DNA of 64,000 nucleotides from Ditylenchus dipsaci (lineage: Eukaryota > Nematoda > Chromadorea > Rhabditida > Anguinidae), in contig SADC01001227.1 in the NCBI GenBank assembly GCA_004194705.1, forward strand, positions 3,502,247-3,566,246, read 5' to 3'. Below are positions 22,033 to 37,000 of the stretch, one piece after another. The notes under the pieces were generated by a model. The model was not told the DNA's origin. It searched no databases and was given only the letters and a program-made list of their open reading frames with translations. Made by a program: the position numbers and the translations under genes. Within the stretch, counting starts at the first letter, position 1, and every line of letters starts with the position of its first letter.

Positions 22033-25000
22033 TTACTGTGTTAATGTTCTCATTGGGTGGGCAATCAAGGAATTGGAGGCAAATGACACAAATACGTCGT
22101 CTAGAGTGGTCTGAGAAAGCGAGTAATCTTCTACTTTTATTACTTTCTCCATCTAAATAAAAATGTTATTAAGCATAAACTGTTAGTTATCAACAGGGCT
22201 ACCAGACGTCCTTATTTATAAGATTGGTCCTTATTTGGGATGGGTGAAATTTAATTTTGCTCGTAGGGTTGTGAAAACTGCGCGTGGAATTTAAAATTCT
22301 GGCCGTATTAGCTCAAAATCATTTTCAACCACTTTTTAAGATGTTCTTTAGACCTGAAAATGCTGAAAAGACCTGAAACATTTTTTCAGCATGTTTTAGG
22401 TCTTGGAGCATCTTAAAAAGTGGTTGAAACATGATTTCGAGCAAGTAAGGTCAAAATTCATAATTCGACAGGAAATTTTCACAATTCGACGGCCAAAATT
22501 AAATATCACCCTTTTGGGATTCTAAATCTTTTTTTTTTTTGAATTTTAAGTCAAAATCTGATTTTTAGGGCTCAAATTGAAATTGCCCCTCAATAGACTG
22601 AATTTCCCTCTCAAATTTACTTTATTCACCCTCAAACTTTATTGCTTCATTTTTTTTATATTTACTTTCGATTTTTGTTATCATTTTTTTCAACTTTTTG
22701 TGTTTTTATTTGCCATGAGTCTTGGCTTTCTAATAAGCCATCAAACTCCGCTGGGAATTTTTAGAAATGTAGAGATTAAGAGATTTCAAAAACAGAAAAA
22801 CATAAAAATGCTTCTTAAGTTCTTATTGAAACCTTTTGATCTGTATATTTCTCAAATAACTCAGCGGAATAAGATAACTTATTAGTAAGCCAAAGTCCAG
22901 AACTACAAAAACACACGAAAATCAATCACGACAATTTAAAATAAAATGGCAATACTAAATTTAAGGGTGAAAAGGGTAAATTGACTATGAAATTCAGTCT
23001 TTTTAGGATGCATTTAAGTAACAGCCATTTTTAGCAGGGAAAGCACTGGATAAAATAGCTTATTTTTGGTAAAATGCCCTAAAATGTCCTTATTTTGAGC
23101 AAATGTGCTCATTTTTGAAAAAAATATCTAAAATTCCTGGTTATCAATCATAAATTATTTGATTTTACAGAATGGGCCGGAAATTTTTATGAAATACAAA
23201 TGCTCACTCAAATCTTTTTCTCCTGTCATGTTTTTGGAAAATAATATTTTGCATTTGATTTCTCTGGTGTAAGCCAAGCCATCTAAACAAGCAAGTGCTT
23301 GGTTCAGGAACCATAGGAATGCAACCAAACAAAACCGTATGTTAGACATTATATGTAGGGTTGTCGACTTTTTACGTCGAAAAATCGAAAATTGTAAACG
23401 TTCGACTCGACTCGTTGGGTCAAATATTTCGACTTTAGACATTTGACTGGACGCGTCGAAATTTCGACGGGTCGACAACCCTAATTATACGCCAAAAAAA
23501 TGCGCAATAGGAGAAGGTCTATTGTGAAAACTTTTTCTTGGTGTAACTTTTTTCTTATCAGGACAAAAAGATTTGAACATTTATTATTCGAGGTATTATT
23601 TGCCATCCTTCACGATCAGAACTTCTTATTTCTTGCCCAAGCAATATTTACTGGTTGATGACCCTGAAAGCCTTGGCCAAAGCCATCTCCCCCTGCTGTA
23701 TCCTGTAAAACAGGGTGGTGCAGTGAAGGGAACGTAGTTGAGCGCCTGGCAAGTGGGACTCAATGAATTTTCGGGCTATGTCTACTTGTTCCGCAGAACA
23801 AATCTTGAGAGTGAGAGTGTAGCCTTCGCCAAACCTGAATTTTATTGCTCTGAATATCAATTATTGCAGCACTTTTATTGATGATGTCAATAAAAAAAGT
23901 GTAGGTATTAGAGCGAAGGTACAAAGCAAATTTCAGTGTGTAATTGGGTGACCGAAATCATAAAATATATTACTAGAAATACAGTCAGGGAACTTGAGGT
24001 TTGATTGTAAAAGCAAACCGACCTACTCTTTTAAAATTTCAAAAACATTAAAAGAACCATGGTTTTTGAAGGCTGACATCAGACTGAGCCTTTCAAAATT
24101 CATTTTGTTGACAACTCAGACTTTTGACAATTTGGCTTTTCTAAATTCGAACTTCCAAAATTCGTTTTAAGACGATTCATTCGAATCACCATTCAAATTT
24201 TCGTTAGCTCATACTAACCAGGATTCATTCATTCTGGTTTACGATTCATTCACATTCATTCATTCCAATGACAGTTTCACCCGAATGGGCTAAAATTAAA
24301 AGTTACTAAAATCTAAAAATAGACCACATTTTTTCAGCCTAAAATTGCATGGTGAAACCGATCTGTTGACCAAAATTTCGATTTCGCCCACCGAAACCCC
24401 GAAAACAAGGTAGGTACCACTTATTCAGGTGAATATCCATCCATATGACCCGGAATTTTTTTTATGTCACAAAGCAAAAACTAACTACCTATCATACGTA
24501 GAATCCTCCGGCAAATCGAGTTTGATACGACTAAAACTACGAATTCACCCACCCAAACCCCGAAACCGGTGGTGGGTATCCCTAGGGTCAGGTGGATACC
24601 CACCTGGATGGCCTGAAAAATAATGTCAAGTCAAATTTTTAAACAAACCACGATATCATACGTAAAATTGTGTAAGGAATCGGGTTTGATAAGACCGAAT
24701 TTGAGGTTTCCCCTCTTGAAGGCTGAAACCTGGGCGGTACGAGCTGTCCAGGTGGGTAGCCAGATGGATAGCCAAAAAAATATTTAGTCAAATCGAAGAA
24801 TAAACCATGCTATCGTATGTAAAATCGCGTTAAAAATTTGACTTGTTAAGACGAAATTCCGATTTTACTTACGCGAAAGCCGATAGCAGGGTAGGTACTA
24901 AATGATCCACCTGGATATCCACATGGATGGGCTAAAAAATTAAAATTTCGTCCAAATTTAAAAAATCAATTATTTGAAAGCGAAATCGTGTGAAAAATTA

Positions 25001-28000
25001 AAATTTTCAATAATATAATTGCATTTTTGCCATTTAAATCTCAAAACGGTTGATGTTTTCTAGGGTAAGGCACACATCCACTTGGCTGGCTTGAAACCTT
25101 AATCTCTAGTTTTAGTAGGCAAAATAAAAATTTTGGTCAAACAAGACTTCTGACACGATTTCACATGTGATAGCATACTTTGTATTTGATTTTAAAAAAA
25201 AATTTCAGGCTATCCAGGTGGATATCCACCTTACCAGGTGTACCCACACCCAGGTTTCTCCCTTGAGGTGGGGAAAATCTCATATATGGTCTTATCAAAC
25301 ACAATTCCTGGCACGATTTCGCGTATGACATCATGGATCGTTTTTGATTAAGACCATCTTTTGATTTTTCAGTCCATCTGGGTCAATATTCACCTGGGTT
25401 CTAGTGCAGAATCCGTTGGCAAAATTTGCCTTCGTCCCCCTGTTGTTTTTTATTGTAAAACAACTTGGTCCCCCTGTCCATCATGGTTATGTTAAAACAA
25501 CAGGACCAAGTTGTTTTTCAATAAAAAACCACAAAGGGACCAAGGCAAATTTTGGCAACGGCTTCTGCACTATGGCCACTAAAATACACTATCCATCTGT
25601 CCCGAGGGTACCCTCCCAGGATACGGGGTTCGGGTTAGTGAATTCGGAGTTTTGGTCTCCTCAAACCAATTCACCACACTATTTCCCATATCATAGATGG
25701 TTTTTTTTTAAATTCAAATTTTTTTTAAATTTTCAAGAGTGAAAAAAGATACATCGTAAATGATATGTATGGGTGCTAGTAAGTAAGAATATACAACAAG
25801 ATGAATCTAAATACTGATGAATTGTCAATAATTACAATGTTGCTGCGACACGATAATCAAAAATTTGAATTAAAAAAAGCCGAATTGTCAAAAGTAGGGT
25901 TGTCGAGGCCTCGAAATTTTCGAGGCCTCGACTCGAGGACTCGAACCGACTCGAAAATTTTCGAGGCTTCGACTCGAACCGAAACTCGAAACTCGAAAAT
26001 TTTCGAGTTTTTGAGTCTCAAACTCGAAATCGATGCCTCGACTCGACAACCCTAGTCAAAAGTCTGAGTTGTCAACAAAATGAATTTTGAAAGGCTCAGT
26101 CTGATGTCAGCCGTTTTTGAACGCAGCGGCATTTCCGAAATTTGAATGGGCGGAGAACATTTTCTTATTCCCAAATGTTTTTTTTTAATTATTTTTTATT
26201 TTCATTTAAAATTAAAATTTTATGTCTTAGTCCTGGAATATCTAATGACTGATATAAGTAGTTAATAATGTAGTGAAAGTAGGCTCAGTCGTTAGATCTG
26301 TCAATGTCAAGCATCGTTGGGCTCGACATATGAATGGTTTGGAATTTTGATAAAGTTTTAGATGCAGACAAAAAATTACTTAAAAATTAATTGTTGGAAA
26401 TTTCCGGAGTAAAAAGTGTCCCGCACCAATTCAAGTTTCTGAAATGCCGCTGCGTCTAAAAACCATGGTCCTTTAAGCGGTCCAAGAAACGGTCTGGGAC
26501 AGGGTGGTACTTGAAATTACACACTAAAATTTAATCAATAAAAGCGTGCGATAAATAATGTTTACAGTCGACTCCCTCCATAGTGCACACCCAAAGGACC
26601 GGCCCCAGGTGTGCACTATGGCGGGGGGTGCACTATGGAGAGAGCTATTTTGCTTGAACACCGCCGTGTGTGCACTATAGAGGGGTTTTCCATCCAAAAC
26701 AAATTATGTTATTCTTGAAAGCCAAAACAGGACAAACGCAAACTGCATCTTGGCAGCATCTTTCAAACAAGACACTGGATTTTACAGGTTCCCATTAGAT
26801 ATTGGTATTCTGATATTTACTACGACATCTTTTAAGGCAAGAGATGCACATCAGGCACAAAAAGCAAAAAAAAAGAATAATAGTTTTCAATAAGTGTCTT
26901 GTTTGGAAGAAGCTGCCATGAAGCACTTTGTGATAATCCTGTATTAGTTTCCGGTCCCACTCTTTGAGCCAAGCCTCGAAAAGATCAGTTTAATAAATAG
27001 CCATGTTAGAGAATAGTTATCAAACCAGCTGTATACAGTCAGCCCTCGATTCAACTTCACCCCCTCAAGTTCGTTCCCACCTAGGTCTGACACTTTTTTA
27101 CCCTAATTTTTAAAAGCTTCTGCAGTTGTCTCTGATCAGTCTAGTCGCAAATATCGCAAGGATTCTAATTTTGCCGATCGGTTTTGTGAATGACAAAAAT
27201 TTTGCCGAACATTTACTTAAAAATATATGGAGTGTGCACTATAGAGAGAGGCGTTTATTAGATTCGTTCCAGCCCAGGTGTGCGCTATGGAGGGGGTCCG
27301 TTACTATAAATTTATAAGGTGGCCAACCAAATCATAACCGGGTGTGCACTATGGCGGGGGTATACACTATGGCGGGTGTACACTATGGAGGGAGTCGACT
27401 GTATTACTTTTTTGATGACATGTACTCAAAATTCTGTTTTACTGGCCGAGTTTTTCTTGATATGATGTCTATTTTCGCCTCCCCCTGTTGTCCTGCAACC
27501 ATCTGGAAGTCTCAGAGTCCCTATTACAGGTTGTTTGTTTTATATACAAATGTGTGTCTACCTCTCCTTCAAATGCTGAATACTGCCAATGCACTCGAAC
27601 TGGCCATTCACCATGATAGCTATGCGGGTGCAGAGGAATTCGCACTCTTCCATAGAGTGCGAGGTGATTACCACTGTGCGGCGGGACCTCCTCAATTGCA
27701 GGATCAGATTCCACATGAATTGCTGGGTAGAGGGATCCATGCCTGCCGATGGCTCATCCTGGCAATCGTGCATTAGCTTAATGAGTAGTTAACAATCACT
27801 TACCAGAAGAACTACTGGAGGGTCAGCAACCAAGGCTATAGCTGCAGCCAACTTGCGTTTGTTACCCCCAGAATAGGAATGGGACAGCTCATCCGCGTAT
27901 GCCTTCAACTGCATGTGTTCCAGACCCCAATCCACTACCTGAATATGGTTTCTTTTTTTTGAGTAATTTCCAGCATTATATACAGAGTGGTCCGAAATTG

Positions 28001-31000
28001 CTAATAGGGGTCCCATAATGGAGGTAGGATGTCGAAGTCAGAAGTCGAATTGAAGATTCCCACAATGGGCATTTTAACCTCGATAAGCCGACACCCCAAG
28101 GGACTGAACTCAGAGTGTCGGCTTATCGGGGTGTCGTTTTCCTTAAATTGTCGACTACCTGGGGCCTATTGCAACAGTTGAGAGTAGATAGTTGATAGTG
28201 ATAGTGTTGCAACAGTTGAGAGTTGATAGTAATAGTTGAGAGTTGAGATATTTCGCTATCAACTCTCAACTCTCTACTATCAACTCTCATCTGTTGCAAT
28301 AGGCCCCTGGCAAAATCAAGTGTCGACAGGGTGTCGGCTTATCGAGGTTCGACTGTATGTCAAAAAAACCGGAAAATTGTGCGTAAAACATTTTTTATTT
28401 TTAGTTGTAAATAGTTTGCATTCAAAATTACAGGATTGCACAGGACTGAGAAATGGACGGTTGAAGTTAAAAGAAGTAATAATGGGACAAAGCTTTTTTT
28501 GGAGCAAAAAGACTTTTTTTGGGTCAAAAAGACTTTTTTTTTGGGTCAAATTTTAGCTGGGTCAAAAGACTTTTTTTTTTGGGTCAAAAAGACTTTTTTT
28601 TGGGTCAAAAAGACTTTTTTTTGGGTCAAAAAGACTTTTTTTTTGGGTCAAAAAGTCTTTTTTTTGGGTCAAAATTTTTTTTTTTCAAAAAGACTTTTTT
28701 TTTGGGTCAAAAAGACTTTTTTTTGGGTCAAAAAGACTTTTTTTTTGGGCAAAAAGACTTTTTTTGGAGCAAATTGGCTTTTTCTTGGTGCAAATTTTTT
28801 TAGATGTAGTTCTGCATTTTGTTTTTATTTTCTCGATATAATTTTTATTGTTTTGCTTGAATAGAGAAAAACTTCTAAAAAACTGATGTATAAAAAGTAT
28901 GAATGAAAAAAATCTATTGCTGCAAAGCAGAACTCATTTTGCGTGGCCGGCCAGTCTTCTGTTTGTGGTGCAAAGGGATTTGTTGTGCTGAAAGAGGGTA
29001 AGCGGCAAGTCCATTTTCACATAGCAACATCACAGAGTGCTTGCAGTGCTGCTTTTTTGCTCCCACAACACACGAGCATTGATATTCTCCATTCCAGAAA
29101 AGATTGGGAGAGACTGTGCAGAATGAAAAACGAAGAGTCTTGTAGCGTCCCCAGTTAGTGTAGCTTTGATTTCGGAGCTGCAAATCCAGCGCTTGCAATA
29201 ATACAGGAGTAGCATCTTGGTGCAGCCCAACCAGAGTAACATTTTGCAGTGTTGGATGGGCTGTCAAGGGTGGCTTGTTCTTGTTTGCCATCACAAAAGC
29301 CTCACGATAAAGGCTGGGTGATATTTGAGGAACAGCTGTAGGATTCTATAGACAACTTGTTTATATAAACACAAAATAAACACACCAGCTAAAAATTGTC
29401 ATTCTTTCCTTTCTTTCAGACTTTTCCATTTAATTTCTGAATCATCACTTCGATGGCGGAACCAATTTCATTAACAAAGGATTAGTTTTTCTTAACAAAA
29501 GGCGAAAAATTTTTATATTCATTCATATTCATACTTTTTATACATCAGTTTTTTAGAAGTTTTTCTCTATTCAAGCAAACAATAAAAATTATATCGAGAA
29601 AATAAAAACAAAATGCAGAACTACATCTAAAAAAATTTGCACCAAGAAAAAGCCAATTTGCTCCAAAAAAAGTTTTTTTGCCACAAAAAAAAAGTCTTTT
29701 TGACCAAAAAAAAAGTCTTTTTGACCAAAAAAAAGTCTTTTTGAAAAAAAAATTTTGACCCAAAAAAAAGACTTTTTGACCCAAAAAAAGTCTTTTTGAC
29801 CCAAAAAAAAGTCTTTTTGACCCAAAAAAAAAGTCTTTTTGACCCAAAAAAAAGTCTTTTTGCTCCAAAAAAAAGCTTTGTCCGTAAGAATGTCCCAAAA
29901 TAAGGCAAAAATAGAGGTTTTTTTACTTCTTTCAACTTCAACCGTCCATTTCTCAGCTCTGTGCAATCTTGAAAAAAGGTTGACATGTAATTTTGTAGAG
30001 AAATTATTAAAGTTTCGAAAAGTGCATTAACTGGTAGCTTTTGATATTAAAACTTCAAAGAAAAGTCATTATTTATGCGACCAAACAACCATTTTCTTTC
30101 GATTTTCTTTGATTTTGACTAGAAATCGACAATTTTCTGTTGATGGTCATAACTTTTCTCAGAATAATCAAAAAGAAGAGTTTGACCTACCAAATTGTAG
30201 CTAAGATTGCGGGCTTACACTGTTAAGCTGTTATTCATGCAAATGATTATGTTACCCTATACAAAATAAATGGTTTGTTGATCGAACGGTAACTTTTGTC
30301 CGATGTGTTTTTTTGGCGCTCTTTTAAAACTTGATGCAGAAGTCAAAAAAAATTGAAAAGTAAAACCAAGTGTTAATATGTAGTTTTGTAGTCCTTGAGT
30401 AGCCGAACATTTTGGTATAGTTAGTTTTTTCTTATCTCACAACACGGCTGCTTTATTGCAGATGTTTGTTGAGGAAACTGAAAAAACGTGTCGAACGGAA
30501 ACTTTTGTCCGCCACTGTATAAATGGGACACTTATTCCCGGCCTGTGTGAAATGACCGTTTGTTCCCGGCGACCATTTGTTCCCGGCTCTTATAAAAGGG
30601 ACAATAGTTCCCGGTTTCAGTTTACAAGTTTTGGACTTGTTAACTAACTGATTTCTGTTATTGTTGTTGTGCTTAGCCTTTTTTCAGCTTTAGGTGAATG
30701 CATCCTCGACAATTCATCGTAGGTAAACTAAAAGGGGTCTTTTGGGAGTATGGTGGCATATTATAGGAGTAGTGGTAAAGTACTAGTAGTACTCAGTTTT
30801 TCTGGCTGCGCCTCTGCATCTGACAATATTGGTAGCTGGATCATCAAACCAAGTGGTCGTCTACTTGGATCAAACCCTAAAGATGGTTTGACAGTAGTGA
30901 AATTACGTTTTGCAAGATTTACGAAAACTGTGAAAATACCACGAAAACGCAATTTTACCATTGTCAAACCATCTTTAGAATGCTCAAAATTAGTGCAGAA

Positions 31001-34000
31001 AACAAGTTTTGGAACCCGAAAACTTAAAAAAAATTTGATCCAAGTGGACGACCACTTGGTTTGGTTAGTACATACGACATCTAGGAAAACTGCGGTTGTT
31101 CATAAAAAATGTTTGACGCTACTGTCATATACCCCCCCCCCCCCAAAAAGCTACTGTAATATACCCCCCCCCCCAAAAATCGGACCTACTGTCATATACC
31201 CCCCCAAAAATCGACTTTTTTAGGAGTGTCCAAAAACCATTTTTAAGTCAAAATTTTGCCATAACAGAACCAGAAAAGCAATTTCAAAGGGATTATGGGC
31301 TGTATTGGGAGGGGAAGGGAATAATACAGGGCCACTTTTTTTTAGCTGCTTTACCATGTTTTTCAACTCGGGCCGTGGCAAAAATAGACTCTATATGCAT
31401 TTTATGATCAAGTGTACTTCTCGGAATCATGTCTAAGGTAAGTGCGTGCGCGCATCTCTAACTCTCAAGCCCCCTGCGCCCCTTCGGGGGCGCAGGGGGC
31501 TTGGGGGCTTGGAGTTGAGATGCGCACACCCACATACCTTAGACACAAATCACTCGAAAGCGACTCTGGATGCATGAAAAGCATGCATACCAGAGTTATT
31601 TATGCGGTAGGCCCCAGTATTCAAAACTATGTTCAACATCTTTATTTTTCGCTGAAGAGCACTCCCCCTCGTTCTAAAGGCCGGGCCAGAGGCCCAGCAT
31701 CCAAAAATTCAGCATAGCACTCAAAAGTGCTAAGCCTATGAGTAAGCCCGCGAGGTCCACCCGCTGATCGGCTTGGTAATGAAAAGTACTCATACTTATG
31801 CCTGCACCACAAGTTCCTGGGTTTGAAAGCACCCTTAGACGCTTAGAGAATTATTACTCTAAGGATCCCAACCATCTCGAGAAGTGGCCCTGTATTATTC
31901 CCTTCCCTCCAATACAGCCCTTATTCCCTTTTAAAATACTTTTCTAGCCTTTTTATGGCAAAATTTTGACTTAAAAATGGTTTTTGGACACTCCTAAAAA
32001 AGTCGATTTTGGGGGGGGGGTATATTACAGTAGGTCGATTTTTGGGGGGGTATATTACAGTAGCGTTTTTTGGGGGGGGGGGTATATTACAGTAGCGCCA
32101 ATGTTTGAATTACCAAATTTATTTTTCGACACAAAAATTTTGGAGCTCATGCTATTTTATTTACTTTTGCTAAACTCACAATTTCGGGTTCCGGAGGTGG
32201 TTACCTGTTTATGGAAGGTCCAATGTGGTTTTCCTGTGTGGTTTTTCCTTCATCATGAGGTTTCTTTGAGGTGAGGTTGAGGTTTACTTAAAAATTGTGA
32301 GCGACCCAAGCGATTTTCAGATTATAAAATCGAATTCCAGCAAAAATTTGACTTAAATTGCACAATTTAGTGTCGAAATTCAAAAATTTAGTGTTGAAAT
32401 TCAGGGCAGCGACATATTGCGCCATATCAAATTGCGCCATATCAAATTGCGCCACATTCAAATTGCGCCGTATTCAAATTGCGCCACCGCAAATTGCGCC
32501 GCATTCAAATTGCGCCACCGCAAATTGCGCCGCATTCAAATTGCGCCATTGTGTAGTGTAATGAAACATCTCCATTAAACCTTTTAAAATTCTCGTCTTA
32601 ACCTGTTTTCATGTGCTCTAACGATCAGTTTAGCAAATGGTCAGAGTATTTCATACTGAAAGAGGCAATGTCCTTGGCTTCTGCAATGGCTATTCAATGA
32701 GGTTCCGTGAGGTGCGCAAATGTGATGGCAAATGGATTTGGAGGTGCCCGAAAAAAAATTGTGGCGCAACAGCGATATCAACAAACCAAGAGCATCTGGT
32801 GGAAAAGAAGGTGCATCATGGTGAATGAACTGTAATTTCTCTATTATTTTTGCTTGAGCGTGCATATAACCCATAATGTTTAGTCGTCTCCACAATCCGT
32901 TGGCGCACGTGACAGGTGGAATCAGGTCGAAAAAAGCAATCTATTCCGCCGATCAAATTAAGCAGCTGGTTACCAACTACGTCGAGGGTGGTGGGCAACT
33001 TCGGATGGAATTCCTTGTCTCAATTGGGCCCATCTAGAAAAGTACCAAAGCAATTAAATCACAATATTTATGTTACACTGTTGTGCTTTTTTCGGTTTAT
33101 TGTTATGCATTTCTCGAAACGAAATAAACTAGTGATTGTTGTTGAAAAGATTTTTTTTTTGAGGAACAAGAGTTAATTCGTTTTTTTAAGTCAGAAACCT
33201 CTGCCGTAAAAAAGGGCCAGTGATCTACAAACTCGATTTTACCAATACTCAAAAAATACCCTAGAAAACCGTATTTTACCACTATCAAACCATTTTCAGC
33301 ATGCCCGAATTAGTCTAGAAAACTAGTTTTCAAACCCGAAAAAGTAAAAAAAATTGCTCCAAGTGGACGACCACTTGGTTTAGATGGTTCAGACTGAAAA
33401 ATTTTAATTCCCACGAAATACGTTAGATAGAAAGTGAGTGTCAAAAAAGTCATTGGGTACACTGAAAGTTAGAATGCAAGAAAGATTGAGAGGCAATTTC
33501 TCCACGTTGGTACACACTGAAAGTGAGAGTGAAAGGAAAATCCTTTTTGATTGAAAGGAAACGTGGCTTTACTGGCGCAATCTGCGGCGGCGCAATTTGA
33601 ATTCGGCGCAATTTGCGGTGGCGCAATTTGAATGCGGCGCAATTTGCGGTGGCGCAATTTGAATTCGGCGCAATTTGATATGGCGCAATTTGAATGCGGC
33701 GCAATTTACGGCGGCGCAATTTGCGGCGGCGCAATTTGAATGTTGCGCAATTTACGGCGGCGCAATTTGCGGCGGCGCAATTTGAATGTGGCGCAATTTG
33801 ATATGGCGCAATTTGATATGGCGCAATATGTCGCTGCCCGAAATTCAGTGTTTTGAAGGAAATTTGAATTCAGTGTCGAAATTCAGAAATTTAGTGTCCA
33901 AATTCGATTTGAGTCAATATCAATTCCGAGCCCAACTGCTCGGCTGATTTTTAACGCGTATTTTCAACTTTTGGATGAATTTTTCGTCTTAAATATCAAT

Positions 34001-37000
34001 ATATACAAAAAATCATGTAAACAGGGAGCGATTTTTTCGAAAACTTCTTTTTTTTTCGACTCCGGTTTTGGTTTCGGCAAAAGTGAAATTCCGGTTCCGA
34101 TTCCGGTTCCTACAAATCTAAATTCCGGTTCCGGTTTAAAGTTCCGGTTCCACAAATCTAGGTCCAGATATAGTAATCCAAATATAAATCCGGTCCAAAT
34201 ATCGATTCCGAGCCAACTCCACTGACCACAATTTGGTAAAAAAAAGTTAAACGTTAAGTCAAAATAGGTCGCACCCTGCTAGGGGCAAACTTGAAAAGCT
34301 GCTTTCATTTCAAAAGCGCACACTAAAATGATAAAAGCTGTTTTGGTTAATGCTGCTATTCGCACGTTTATCTTAACACTCATACGGAACATCATGTTAA
34401 AGCCTTTGTAACAACCTTAAAAATAGAGTAGTTCACGGTCGGTTAATTGGGCCTTACCCGGTTTCGGTTAACCGGGATTTTGGCTACCGGTTTTCGGTTA
34501 CGGTTTTTCAGTTTTTTTTCGGTCGGTTAACCGGCTTGTACCCGGTTTTCGGTTTTTTTTTGTCGTAAATTAACCGAAATTTGCTGTACCCGGTTTTCGG
34601 TTTTCCCGGTTTTTTGTACCCGGTTTTTCGGTCGGTTTTTTTTGGCCAAATACCCGGTCGGTCGGTTAACCGACCGGGTCGGTTAACCGACCGTGAACTA
34701 CTCTACTTAAAAAGGCGATTTTCAAATTTCGGGATTTTCTCGGGATTTTGAAAATGGACCGACTGGATTCGGGATTCTAGCTTTTGAGCCGGCGGGATTC
34801 GGGATTGGGTTTTCGAAAATTTTCGAAATTCCCAAGCCGGGATTGCCGTCCCGTTCCCAAGCCTACTTAGAAGTACTCATAGATGATTCGAAATTTGTTT
34901 GCGAGCGTATTAACGTACACTGGCCAGCCCTTGCCTAGGCCTAAAAATGGTAAAAACCCAACTCGTATAGATTTCTGAACGAACTTTTCAAACTTTTTAT
35001 TAGAAATCGTCAATTTTCAAGATGGAAGTTTTTGAAAAGCCACCCCTAACATTGAAATTTCTTACTGAATCTAAATCCGTTTAGATCAGATTAAAATAAT
35101 TATTATGAGCTGAGATATACACTAAAGTAGGTGAGTAGTGCAAGTTTTCTGACTGGTCCACTCGAAATAGCAATATCTCAGCTCATAATAATTATTTTGA
35201 TCTGATCTTAACGGATTCAGATTCACGAAGAAATTATGGTGTCAGAAGTGGTTTTCCAAAACTTCCATCTTGAAAATTAACGATTTCTAATAAAAAGTTT
35301 GAAAAGTTTGTTCATTAATCTATACGAGTTGGGTATCGTCCCTAAAAATTACAAAAAAACAACGGGGCCAGGTTGACAAAATCCGGCACCTTATATAAGA
35401 TAGGGCCGACTTAGCATACCCAGTCTTTGGGAACCGGGAACAAATGTCCCTTTTATACGAGCCGGGAACAATCGGTCGCCCGGAACAAACGGCGCCGCAG
35501 CAATCAATTCGTCAAATAATTTAGACATCACAGCTCATTCATAAGAGGCGTAATAGCTGAGCTGTTTAAAGACAGTCAATTTAAAAGCACATACGGAAAA
35601 TACAATGATCAGACATCGTTTTATTCATACACACAATTTACAGCGGTATTGCATTAGAACATGAGAATTGAGATCATCAGTATATTTCTTAGGCTATTCC
35701 GTCGCAGCAGGAGCTTCAGCGTTATTGTTGAGAGCGACACAAGTAGCATGACCACGAGGACAGTTCGCGTGCAGCTGGGCATAGGCTCTCCAGAACTGGT
35801 CGCGCTTCAGACGAGTATATCTGAAAAACAGAAGGAGAATTGAGAGAAGATAATCACAGATGGAACCTACTTCTGACGCAATGCATCCGCCGTAATGAAT
35901 CTTGCCCAAGTATGAGATCGCTTGAATTCACGCCAGGCAGTCGGTCCCTTGATTCCACGATTAGTCTGCTTCCAGGTCCTGAAAAGAGAGATGATAACAG
36001 TGAATCCGAGAGAAACTGTAAAGCTTACTCCCCGAAGGCATCCATCTGAGCTTCTTCCTCCGGCGTGTACTGGTAGTTGCGCTGAAATAATGAATGAGTA
36101 AAACACAGCAAATACCAATCTAGCAAGTTCTTACCATTTTGGAGGCTTTATCAGAAGAAAAAGAGCGATCACTTGATGTTAGCTGGCGGAACGAGATATG
36201 AAGCAACCTAACACGACTGATGCTGAGAGAAAAAATGATGATCTGATCATGTTTTTCTCTATATATACTCCGGGAAAAATTTCTCTAAAAGTTTTGTCCG
36301 GCGCGTCTTTTACAACGCTTAAAGCGAGCTTCCCACAAGGGGGTACCTTCGATGATTTTTATGCGCGTATTGTTGTAGAAAGTGCCCAAATCACATGTGA
36401 ATTCAGATCCCCACCTCTGCAAAAGTTTTAGAGATGGCCCATGGGTCAGTTATGAAAAAACCAGGATGTGTTGTGTGAAGGTGTTTTTAGAATATTGAGT
36501 GACACTTGTACCAGGTTTTGAAGACTGTCAGAGCTCGGGAGACATATTTATCAGTAAATTGGGCACGCGCTACAAGAATATGCAGAAAAATTTTTTTATC
36601 GCAGTTCCCTTAGGTCACAGTCACTCCCTTGTCAAGTCAAAATCGTCCAAAGAGGAACGACACCCAACTGACATGAGTTCCAACTGACATGACCCAACTG
36701 ACATGAGTCCCAACTGACATGACCCAACTGACATGAGTCCCAACTGACATGACCCAACTGACATTACTCAACATACCCGCCTCAAGTTCAATATGCTGGA
36801 GAAATTGCTGCAAATCTATTCGAAATCATCGAGTATTTCAAGTATTATTTTTGAATTGGTGAATTTGGTCAAATGATATGTTTAACGAACACATGGCTCT
36901 CACTCAACGATATCTTTTCTCTCTATGGAATGCAAGGGCAGAGGTCAACTAACACCGCAGAGTCTTATCATGGAAAGCTCTAAATTTCTTGCGCGTCGAC

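Noticed and set aside
28436..28864. 142-codon ORF and its minus-strand partners at 29545-29986
   Set aside because: They are translations of the TTTTTGGGTCAAAAAGAC arrays (KKTFFWV repeats), present in several frames on both arms.
32404..33839. Regular short repeats resembling a CRISPR array
   Set aside because: Words are contiguous with no unique spacers, occur in inverted arms, and the genome is eukaryotic.
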